Shown: piece by piece, positions 55,393 through 64,000 of the stretch
Layout of the letters: each line of letters begins with the position of its first letter
How positions within the stretch are numbered: the first letter of the stretch is position 1
Source: Dendrophyllia cribrosa
Taxonomy: Eukaryota > Cnidaria > Anthozoa > Scleractinia > Dendrophylliidae
Assembly: GCA_024195265.1 (NCBI GenBank)
Contig: JAJLRJ010000009.1
Location: 10,241,291 to 10,305,290, forward strand
DNA: 64,000 nucleotides
Direction: 5' to 3'
Translations under genes and position numbers: made by a program
Notes under the pieces: generated by a model
Databases searched by the model: none
What the model saw: only the letters and a program-made list of their open reading frames with translations
What the model was told of the DNA's origin: nothing

Positions 55393-55990
55393 AAAGGAAG
55401 GAGCTATTTCTCGGTAATTTTGGATGGAAAGGGAGAGACGGGGGAGGTGGGTGAGACGGGGGAGCATCGTGTTTCACCTAGACAATTCATACAAGTTTTT
55501 TAGCTGTCTTTCTCTCTACTCCGCAGTCAAAAGCGTCTGGGAGCGAGGAAATGTGACTGTATTCGTACAGATATAAACAGTTTAGTTTAGATTCTTATCT
55601 GAATTGCACGTGCATATATTAATTAACAATTCGTTATTCATGTTTTTCTTCGCATCTTCACCGCGAGGAAAGCGAAGGAGATATATTCGGCATGTCGACA
55701 GATAATTCTAGATTGCAAACCGAAACTTTAATATCTTGAACGTTGTTCGAGATGAGGAACAAAGTCATTTGCCCCAGCATGCAGACCACAACATGTTCTG
55801 TAGCGAAGATTTACTTGGTCAACACATGGATGAATGACGATAACTTTGAAATGACTTCTACGCTACGTACTTTAGGTAAGAAAAATATGATATTGTTATA
55901 TAGTTTTCCTGCAGCATTTCTTAAGGGTTATTTTCAAACATTCGCTTAAACGGTCAGACGCTTCTCAGTTGTTTACCGAAAACACTTTAC
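55393..55990. other. Intergenic, no gene seen
   Basis: A short plus-strand open frame near 55743 ends close to a donor-like aggtaag (55873-55879), but I cannot support an exon. Confidence 0.4.
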
Positions 55991-56303
55991 CACGGGCGTA
56001 GAGGGAGGGTCGGACACCTTATTGAGACTTATATAACGGAGTAACCGGTTAGCTTTCAGTTGATGTTAGGGGTAGCAGTTTATATAGTTAAATTTAGGAC
56101 TAAGCAACCCGAGAAGCTAGGTGGTACAGTGGTACGGTAGGCTATGTAAGCCTAAGCCTAGCTGAGGTCACAGGTTCAATCCTGAGTGGTGATTTTAGAT
56201 TTTCTTTTTTACACTTAAAAATTTATTGAAAATAAAATTCTAAGTGTCGACATTACGTTATATAAGTCTCAAAAACGTGTCCGACCCTCCCTCTACGCCC
56301 GTG
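55991..56303. mobile_element. Inverted-repeat element FB3 with a tRNA-like centre
   Basis: 47-bp inverted ends, cacgggcgtagagggagggt at the left and its complement at the right, continuing to the acttatataacg word, bound 313 bp. No clear target duplication is visible. The interior carries a plus-strand tRNA-like module. No coding. Confidence 0.78.
56114..56210 (+). ncRNA. tRNA-like Pol III module in FB3
   Basis: A-box-like tggtacagtggta (56122-56134), B box ggttcaatcc (56173-56182) with a cagg/cctg T stem, and oligo-T at 56205-56210. A to B spacing is about 50 nt. It is followed by an AT-rich tail before the right arm. Confidence 0.55.
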
Positions 56304-56397
56304 CTATAGCCGAACCCGTTGTTTACACTCGACGCTATAAAGACTCCTATTTGTTAGTTTGCAACTACATATATATATACAAATATAGAGAGCTAGA

Positions 56398-57135
56398 GTG
56401 GTACCAAGAGAAATAGCTTTGACACCTAAAAGACGAGAAAACGGCAATAGGATACCATTTGTGGTATCGTATCACCCTGGTTTGCCAAATATCGGAGAAA
56501 TTTTGAGAGAACTTCAACCCGTCTTGGGGAGCTCAGTCAGATGTAAACAGGCTGTAAAGAATCTACCTATTATGGCTTTCCGACGACCTAAAAATTTGAA
56601 GGACTACTTGGTGAGAGCTAGACTGAAGCCCGCGAATTCAGAAGTGAGAGTGAAAGGAACTGTTAAATGCGGTAATAAGCGTTGCATGATCTGCAAAAAT
56701 CATCTAAAAATAGGACACACGTTTTTCAGTAAGAGAACAAATAAATCCTACAGTATTAATTATAAATTAGACTGTAACTCAGATAATGTGGTGTATTTAA
56801 TAAGTTGCAAGGTATGTGGACTTCAGTACGTGGGATCAACTGTAACACCATTCCGGTTTCGCTTCAACAATCATAAGAGTATAATTAACACTCACGTTAA
56901 GTCATTGAGGAATTACAAGGAAATGGACGATCTCATATACAAACATTTTTGTTCAAATGGACATCATGGAGTCAGTAATGTTGAGGTTATGCTAATAGAC
57001 AGAGTTAATAACGAAGAGAAGTTAAGAGAGAAAGAGGGTCAGTGGGCCTATAGACTCAAGACAATGGCTCCGGATGGACTTAATGCCAATGATTTTTTCT
57101 ATTCTCAAAATCGCAGGGCGCGCGTGAGCCATTGA
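56398..57135 (+). pseudogene. 5'-truncated Penelope-like element, second lineage: zinc knuckle + GIY-YIG
   Basis: 245 codons encode only the C-terminal part of a PLE polyprotein: an IPFVVSYHP segment after the RT, then a C-x4-C-x2-C knuckle (KCGNKRCMIC), then a GIY-YIG endonuclease (VVYLISCKVCGLQYVGSTV, Arg in the following helix, ending APDGLN). The RT catalytic domain is absent; upstream lies a short TA-rich tract where the truncation occurred. No native ATG is evident (the frame opens without one). It is clearly distinct in sequence from the 9.5-17.5 kb PLE. The endonuclease residues look intact, but the element cannot be autonomous. Confidence 0.85.
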
Positions 57136-57280
57136 TTTGCTTGGATGTATATTCTATTTTGTATTCTATTTCACGCAGTTTCAAATGTGTACGCCAAACA
57201 GTTTGGTTTTGCGCGCGCATAGACTGTTATATTTGTGTGCGTCAGCAGTTTGTATAAGAACGCGTGTGAATAACGGTTTA

Positions 57281-57335
57281 CTCCAGTCACCCTGATGAAG
57301 ACCACTTTAAGTGGTTGAAATATATGTGTAATTGA
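57281..57335 (+). ncRNA. Hammerhead ribozyme motif in the 3' region of the second PLE
   Basis: The box CTGATGA (57292-57298) is canonical. Helix II is gaccac-tttaa-gtggtt with a one-base bulge, then GAAA (57317-57320) and U-AUA, a permitted cleavage triplet with a minimal helix III. A few stem I pairs (cac/gtg) can form. The layout matches the 3' motif of the other PLE. Confidence 0.6.
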
Positions 57336-57391
57336 ATCAAACTAGTTTTTTCCTTTATTGTGTTAACATATATATATATATATATAATATA

Positions 57392-57514
57392 CAGCAGTTT
57401 GCAAAAATTTTGAACCCCCCAAAATATATCACTATATCCATATATATAGCATTGTTAAAGAGCAGGAATATAATGATATATTTTGGGGGGGTTCAAAATT
57501 TTTGCAAACTGATG
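57392..57514. mobile_element. Mariner-like MITE
   Basis: TA on both sides of a 123-bp inverted repeat with ends cagcagtttgcaaaaatttt and complement (catcagtttgc at the right end), about 37-bp TIRs. Small cag-ended TA-flanked palindromes are typical of Tc1/mariner derivatives. Confidence 0.8.
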
Positions 57515-57516
57515 TA

Positions 57517-57957
57517 TATATATACCTGGATTTTTGAAAAGGGGGTCGCCCTAAGTTACCGTTCGTGAGTATGCTTGGCCTTGTTTTTTTCTCGTTCAAA
57601 AACTATCTCTAAAACCCCCAATATAAAATTAAACTAAAGACTGTTGCTAGTCTTTTTTTCTCTCGCCCTCGCTCCCTTTCCCTCTTCTCTCTCTTCTCTG
57701 TGATTTTCGGGCTGATCGGGGTCATAAAAACCCTTGTTTGGGATAGTTGTAGTGAAATTGCTGTAATTTTCGTTGACCAATTTTTCAAAAATAAACTTTC
57801 TATATATATATAATCAGCCGCCATATTTAACAATTGCCTCTTAATCAAGCCTGCATTACTGGTATAACCGTTGTCACATGTTTTGTGATACAGACAGACT
57901 GACGCGATATAGCAATTTTATTCTGGTCAATTTACATTGGACGCTTAAAGATGCTAC
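57517..57957. other. Intergenic, no gene seen
   Basis: A pyrimidine-rich run at 57655-57700 and a (TA)n run near 57800. A stretch from about 57815 is repeated in diverged form from about 58099 (gc.gccatatt.aacaa.tg..tc). Confidence 0.45.
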
Positions 57958-57960
57958 TTA

Positions 57961-58071
57961 GGCCCAGTTCAAACGTCGAACTTCACATGTGCCGAATCTA
58001 ATGCAAATGAGCAAGAACAATAGATTTTACTCAGATTCGGCACATGTGAAGTTCGACGTTTAAACCGGGTC
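57961..58071. mobile_element. PIF/Harbinger-like MITE with TTA duplication
   Basis: A 111-bp inverted repeat, ends ggcccagttcaaacgtcgaa / ttcgacgtttaaaccgggtc, flanked by TTA at 57958-57960 and 58072-58074. Confidence 0.85.
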
Positions 58072-58074
58072 TTA

Positions 58075-58527
58075 GTTTGTCTACAACTAAAACTTTAGCG
58101 GCCATATTCAACAACTGTCTCCGAAATATTCGCCGAGTTTGTAGTAATATAAATAACCGTTGTATTATAATTTTACTTCTAACAAGTCTTTAAGTTTCCA
58201 ATCAATTTTTGTGTGGCTTAAGCTCACAGGATCAGCTCGAGCGTTTTTTTTTTCATAAAGTTTTAATCCCAATAATTATTTTTGCTTTTGCGCCGTTCAT
58301 TCGTTCATTTAGGTGTACATGTTGGTCGAGGAATAGAGAGTTCTAAATAACCGAGACTTTATATATGGTCATACCTGGTGATCAGTCTTCGTGCGCATGA
58401 TTCATAAGGTACGTATTTATTAGAAGAATAACCACCATTCTATTTTCTTTTCTTCCTTTGCAATATTACTTTGTACTATGGAACAGCAAAAGCGTAATCT
58501 ATGTTCTCAGTGGTCGGGAAGGGGTGT

Positions 58528-58558
<31 letters not shown>

Positions 58559-59114
58559 GCGGGTTTTGCTGTTTTGAAAGAGAAGAGGGGCCCCTTCTAG
58601 ATCTACCACTGGTTCTTGTATAACACAGGAAATGAAGGAGAGGGAATCGGCAGTTAGCTTAGTGCCCACTAGCGACGTAACGATTTTAATCATAAGCGCC
58701 GTCAGTTATGTCGCTTAGGGCTTAATCTCAGTGAGAGTGACCAAAAGCATAATCATAAGAGCGCTTATAATCGACATAAGACATCATGATGGTATTACAT
58801 TTTATGTCTTGATCAAGACAGCAAATCTCCCTCGAAAGAGATTTTGACCAGGAGGGTGTTGGTGAGGATCCAGTGCCGTTTCACTTTCGGCCTACGATTC
58901 TTTAGTTAGAGATGACACATTACCCAGCGAATGACGTATACTTACATGATAGCATTTTTTTAGGTTAAACACAGAAATGAGAAATCATAACAAAGCTTCC
59001 ATCAACTTCGACATGATAATGTTTAAAGAGGTGAGTTGATTGATCGATAAGCTTTAATAGATATCTTCCGTAACTTCTGTAGTGGGGGACTACAAAAATA
59101 GGAATAAAAACTGA
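58075..59114. other. Intergenic, no gene seen
   Basis: Contains a poly-G run of about 29 bases at 58528-58556. No supported gene. Confidence 0.45.
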
Positions 59115-59200
59115 ATTGATAACTGAGGTAAATTAGCCGCCTGAAGAAGATTTAGAAGGTGACGCTTCGAACGCTAGCCCTTCGTCATTCGCATTCCATT
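59115..59200 (-). mobile_element. Solo relic of a PLE 3' end
   Basis: On the minus strand this matches, with divergence, the 3' end of the 9.5-17.5 kb PLE, including gacgaagggctagcg followed by a damaged GAAA (gaag). No coding part is attached. Confidence 0.6.
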
Positions 59201-60130
59201 GTATTCTTAAAACATCAGCCCTTTGCTTTGTGATTCGCTTTAACAAAGGGCAAGCGCTCGAAAAATTCGTGTCTACCTTTTTTATCATCAAAAACGTGAT
59301 GGCATTTATTGATATATTTTTGTTTTATTTCTATGCAGGATACAAGGAAACTATAAATGTCAGAGTCAGGCAAGGAAGAAAGAAGTCAAACAACTCAAAC
59401 AAAGAAAGAGGTAGAGAAACTAGTTTTACTTGGAGCGGAGCTCAGAGATTGCCTTTTTTTTTTCAATTTCTTTCTTATCGCAGCCAAATTCGAATATAAT
59501 TTTCTTAGTCCAGTCGAGATACAGTGCAACACAGACATAACAAACTTCGCCGCGTGATTGAACGAGCAAATTACAGTACAGTACCAACTGATGGTAGCAC
59601 AAAGAGAATGAAACCTCGAAACGAAATCGAATAAGTACATTGTTTCATACATTGGGAAATTTCAACTTTAAGGATTAATGTTAAAGTATATGAATCACAA
59701 ATTCTCAATGTTATAACATTTGACCATCGTACAATGTCGGCCCCTAGTACGTCGTCAGCAAGGACGTTAAAATCGAGGCGAATTGTTACAAAGTTGCCTG
59801 CGGAGCAGGCGTCGGGGAGAAGGGAACTGGGGAGAGAGGGAAAGGACGCCTGCAATAAAGACCCCCATTTGTTCATTTCTGCGGACGCTGGCGGCCGCAA
59901 ATTCTGATTGGCTAATTTGCGCTGGGCGGTAAACAAAGTAAATTCCCGCGTGAAGTCATCCATGCGTAAAAGTCCGTGCCAGTTTCTGATTGGTGAACGT
60001 ATTGACAGTTGACGCAATTCGATTTCAAGGAAATCGGTGGGCGTAATGCGAATAGCCGGGTTCTTATGGCAGGCGTTCCTTCCCTTCTCCCCCTTTCTTT
60101 TTTTCGCCCCCCCCCCCCCCCCCCCCCCAT
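59201..60130. repeat. Repeat-derived segment with CCAAT-type words and a poly-C tract
   Basis: A partial inverted pair (gacgcctgcaataaagac near 59847 and gttcttatggcaggcgttcc near 60060) bounds about 230 bp with gattggctaa and gattggtgaa words, suggesting a MITE. The long minus-strand open frame across it looks fortuitous: it begins in glycine codons from poly-C (60107-60128) and has no domain. No gene is supported. Confidence 0.5.
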
Positions 60131-60144
60131 CCCCGTTTAGGCTA

Positions 60145-60250
60145 GCACAAAGTTGTTTCACGGTTCAAGAATAAATATGAGTAGATAAGACTTATTGGCA
60201 CAAAGTTGTTTCACGGTTCAAGAATAAATATGAGTAGATAAGACTTATTT
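60145..60250. repeat. 53-bp perfect tandem duplication
   Basis: Two adjacent copies, each starting gcacaaagttgtttcacgg and ending gacttatt. Confidence 0.92.
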
Positions 60251-60447
60251 TCCTAGTTGAAATATCTGGTCATTTACTGCTCTCAAGCATACCCGTGGCT
60301 GTAAATAATAAACGTCCAAAGAATGTGTCATGCTTTAGAATTGCCTAGAATAAACCAAACAAATAATTAACAACTATTCACCGAAGTGGATCGGAGGTGG
60401 GTAGTGGTGGATATTTACCGAGCCGCGAAGCCACCACCCACTACCCA

Positions 60448-60750
60448 CTTTCTTGTTTTGAACGTCGTGTTAGTGAGTTATAGAGATTTGAATTTACAAA
60501 ATGCTAATTAGATGACGTCCGTCAACCCGGGAATCATTTTTTATACAACTACTTGTTTTTACCTCCAAGTAATATTTTTTACGAATCAATTGACTATCCA
60601 CAGTTTATTTTTAGTATTTATCAAGCTGTAAACTGCGCAATGTAAACTGGCGTAGAAATAATAGCAAAGTCCCGGGTTGACGTCATCTAATTAGCATTTT
60701 GTAAATTCAATTCTCTATAACTCACAAACGCGACATTCAAAACAAGAAAT
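60448..60750. mobile_element. 303-bp inverted-repeat MITE
   Basis: Arms of about 82 bp: tttcttgttttgaacgtcg at the left and its complement at the right, continuing through gagttatagaga, acaaaatgctaattagatga and caacccggga. A separate small palindrome, tgggtagtggtgg/ccaccacccactaccca, lies just left at 60398-60447. Confidence 0.8.
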
Positions 60751-62022
60751 ATTTTACCATTCAACTATTCAATGTACATAGAGTTGATTCTGAAAGTAAC
60801 TTTCTAGGGGTGATAGGCACTTTAAGGTTACAGTGTACCTTCGGGGGCGTCTCCAGTATCACTGCTCTAGCGTCTTAAGATTACACTTAATATACCTAAA
60901 CCCAGATATCAAATTAAAGCTTATAGAGCTGGCTATCTAAATATGGAAACCATGTGGTAATAAAATGAATTGTCGAATTTTTTACGACGTCTAAATTCGA
61001 ACGTCCGAATCAGCTTTAAAACGCTATAACTCAAAGCGATTATTGTATTTTGCTAATTTGATTTGTTCTCGGGTTTCCGGACACGAAGCGCTAAAAAAAG
61101 CAATTATCAAGAAAAACATATTTCCATGTACGAAATATTCAGGAAAAAACGTGCACGGTTTTATGTGATCTGTCATTTACGATAAGCGTTTCTGGAGTTG
61201 CAACTATTTGAGACCATATCTTTTAACATCCATTTGATCCTCAATTGGTTGTTCTGATACTGTAGTCAAGAAAATATGGCACTAGCTCAAGACAATATAA
61301 CAGTTCAAGCTGTATTCGAAAGCTGCATGCGTAGATGCCCTTGATTGATAAAGACTTACTAAACTAAACATGGTCTCATGGTGTTCTGGCAACGTGATGT
61401 CACCTGACACAACAATCATAATAAAATCCTTGTGAAATCCCCCAAACGTTTACAGTTTTTTTTATAGCTGAAGGTTAACAAACTTCCAAATAACCAAAAA
61501 AAGGTGTACAAACTTCGGGTGACACCGCCGATAGCAATAGTATGTATGCACACATGCGCAGTAGATACAAATTTTATAGACAACGGTTTACATGTAATAA
61601 ATATTGGAAAATCATGTTTAAGAACAAAGCTATAGATTGGTAACAATTAAAAGAAATTTACGAGTTAGACCTTGAAAATTAATCCTGTAATTCAGACCTA
61701 ATTATACACTCAGAAAATATTTTTTCATTTGTTTTATTGAAATAACAATTTGGAAATGCCTTGATTTTTCATCATCCCTTATATAAAATGTAAGCACATG
61801 GGAAAAATTAAAGTTCTTTGTTCGTCAGGGGGCGAGAAAAAATGCGCGAGGAATGAGTAAAATGTCCGCACGTTTATCTGTTATATAATTTATTTTATTA
61901 TTCCTTTTATAATAGCTTCTGTGTCTGCACATCGGGATTGTAAGGAGTAATACGGCAATCTACGGTGTAATACGCTCGGATATGTTTTGTGTTCTCTTTT
62001 CCTTATAAGATTATAAGATAAA
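60751..62022. other. Intergenic, no gene seen
   Basis: No supported gene. Part of 61840-62010 resembles the flanks of the MITE at 43239-43627. Confidence 0.45.
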
Positions 62023-62051
62023 ATGACGTCACAAACCAATAACAATGGCAC

Positions 62052-62672
62052 TAACGAACTACACCAAGGAGAGATACCCTATATTTACGAACTACACCCA
62101 GGAGAGAGACCCTATATTTACGAACTACACCCAGGGGAGAGCCTATTTACGAACTATACCCAGGAGAGAGATCCTATATTTTCGAACTACACCCAAAAGA
62201 GAGACCCTATATTTACGAACTACACCCAGGAGAGAGCCTATTTTCGAACTACACCCAGGAGAGAGACCCTATATTTTCGAACTACACCCAGGAGAGACCC
62301 TATATTTACGAACTACACCCAGGAGAGAGACCCTATATTTACGAACTACACCCAGAAGAGAGACCCTATATTTTCGAACTACACCCATGAGAGAGACCCT
62401 ATATTTACGAACTACACCCAGGAGAGAGACCCTATATTTACGAACTACACCCAGGATAGAGACCCTATATTTACGAACTACACCCAGGAGAGAGACCCTA
62501 TATTTACGAACTACACCCAGGAGAGAGACCTTATATTTACGAACTTCACCCATGAGAGAGACCCTATATTTACGAACTACACCCAGGAGAGAGACCCTAT
62601 ATTTACGAACTACACCCAGGAGAGAGACCCTATATTTACGAACTACACCCAGGAGAGAGACCCTATATTTAC
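62052..62672. repeat. 33-bp minisatellite, about 19-20 units
   Basis: Consecutive units of tacgaactacacccaggaga plus gagaccctatatt, with a few shortened units and point variants. Because 33 is a multiple of three and the unit lacks stops in several frames, long open frames appear on both strands, for example an 11-residue repeat RDPIFTNYTQE. I find no start, splice or domain evidence that any of them is translated. Confidence 0.9.
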
Positions 62673-62719
62673 GTGTGACCAAGGTGCTCAAAAGAAAGAA
62701 ACTCTGAAAAACTACAATT

Positions 62720-62930
62720 AAAGGGGCACTGTCCCGCCGAAATAACGAAATTGTATTAACTTAATTTCCATGTTATATCGCCTTATGCCACCAATTATAT
62801 TTAAATTGAATAAAAAGATTATATAAAGCAAACAGAATAAGTAGTTTGGTGAAAAATTGCAGGATCGCAAGGAAGAAAGTGGTTTACAGTTCATCAATTT
62901 TGATTTCGTGACAGGCGGTCAAGAAATCAA
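62720..62930. repeat. Dispersed copy of a repeat also found in each receptor array unit
   Basis: Phrases such as cgccgaaat, tatatcgcc..atgccac/t, gataaaaagatt-like and gatttcgtgaca follow, in order, the block at about 18775-18970, 22830-23005, 27255-27425 and 37797-37920. It is an unclassified interspersed element. Confidence 0.65.
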
Positions 62931-64000
62931 AGTTTCCATTCTAGTGGAATTTCGAGTTTTTTTTGTCGTAATTTTGTCTTTATAGTTAAGAGATAATAAG
63001 GCGAAATCTGAAACATTATACAAGAGAAGAGGGTGCATAAACTTTCCTTGTCTCCTGGAATATTCATGCGCGGGTTAGCGGCATTCCCACTGCCGTTGCA
63101 TGGTGGTTTACGTTTCCATACACGCTAAACTATAGGAAAACACAAAAAGGAAACAAATATTCTGCCAGGAAACTAACATTTAATACTCTTACTATATTAT
63201 TACGTTACAGATATAAAGCAAGCTGTTTCATTTTGCTACTCTCTAGTCGGTAGAACAGGCTTCTATCTTTGCGAATTCTTCAACAAGCCTCAATTAAAAA
63301 AAGAAGCATGACGAATCCTATCGCCGATGCTTATGAGATTTCTCACTGAATAAATGAGCAAACCATTACTTAAGGCTTGTAAGACGATTCGCGGAAAAAT
63401 GGTGCTTGTCCCACCGACTTCGTCAGGTCTTCAACTCATGGCTCTATTTATAAACAAATATTTTATATCATATGACGGAAAACTCACTCTTTTCTGACTG
63501 GTCGACAGCAATTAATGTCAACGTTTAATTTACATGAAAATGCGGTTACCAGGTTGCAAATTAACTGTCGATTGCCATATATAAATCCAAGTGTTACAAG
63601 ACTGCCCATTTCTAGGTTACACGAGGTATTCCAGACATTGAATGGACCAGAAACATTGGAAGAAGCATTTAAGTACTAAAACGTAGGGAAGCTGGGCCTG
63701 ACAATGTTGTCTAGTGTTTCAATTTATAGCAGAAATTCGGAAAAACTCTTTAAAAAATCCCATTAAGCTCCTAAAGAGTTCCACTGATACAAAGAATGCC
63801 AATTGTTTTTCAGTCATATGATATAATAAGATATGGTATAACTGCTGCCGATAATACAGCAAATTATTACTATTAGGCTTGCGCAAGTTTGTGTAAATCC
63901 TTACTCGTACTAAAAACGTTACTAGCTTGGTTTTCAACAAACTAAGTACATCAACAAAGCATTAACAATAATAATAACTTTAAAAACAACAACGATCAGT
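62931..64000. other. Intergenic to window end, no gene seen
   Basis: AT-rich, with no recognisable gene, RNA or repeat structure. Confidence 0.45.

Noticed and set aside
59571..60161. 196-codon minus-strand open frame starting in a glycine run
   Set aside because: The start lies in poly-C, the frame spans a MITE-like inverted repeat, and no domain or splice context supports it.
62052..62672. CRISPR-like array
   Set aside because: Units are contiguous 33-bp repeats with no unique spacers, and the genome is an animal's.

Overview
This is a 64 kb window of animal nuclear DNA, most likely from an anthozoan cnidarian (stony coral or sea anemone). That assignment is an inference. It rests on a cluster of single-coding-exon class A GPCR genes of the kind expanded in cnidarians, Penelope-like retroelements with a GIY-YIG endonuclease, a CR1/L2-like non-LTR relic, an OB-fold RPA-like gene, and very dense small inverted-repeat elements. 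There are no bacterial operons, rRNA genes, functional tRNA genes or CRISPR arrays.

Layout. 1-7.1 kb has no supported gene. It holds a 1.6 kb foldback element (2406-4054) with a tRNA-like Pol III module in its centre. 7.1-8.1 kb is the first GPCR. 9.49-17.55 kb is a composite of three nearly identical Penelope-like element (PLE) copies: two in tandem on the minus strand and one head-to-head on the plus strand. It is bounded by one 14-bp target duplication and sits inside an older non-LTR reverse transcriptase relic (9430-9488 plus 17552-18230). 18.5-42.4 kb is a tandem array of four ~4.1-4.4 kb units. Each unit carries one receptor of the same subfamily on the minus strand. One looks intact (38986-39969), one lost its C-tail to a nonsense codon, one lost the NPxxY proline, and one has two 4-bp frameshifts. 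The fourth unit is interrupted by a sharply bounded 6.08 kb segment (31717-37796) carrying an RPA70-like gene and several nested elements. 43-51.3 kb has a sixth GPCR and three copies of a MITE built from helically spaced TACG motifs. 52-55 kb has a seventh, different GPCR plus a truncated duplicate of its 5' end. 55-64 kb is mostly repeats: a third tRNA-like foldback, a truncated second PLE with a hammerhead motif, mariner-, PIF/Harbinger- and TTAA-type MITEs, and a 33-bp minisatellite.

How it fits together. All seven receptor loci are on the minus strand. Six share one extracellular cysteine pattern that lacks the usual extracellular-loop-2 cysteine, and have a basic residue at position 3.32. 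This suggests a local receptor family that duplicated in place, is partly decaying, and was repeatedly invaded by mobile DNA. The four-unit array is best explained by unequal crossing-over inside the receptor coding sequence between a left-type and a right-type gene. The most unusual recurrent pattern is three unrelated-looking inverted-repeat elements, each with A-box, B-box and oligo-T (a Pol III unit) between its arms.
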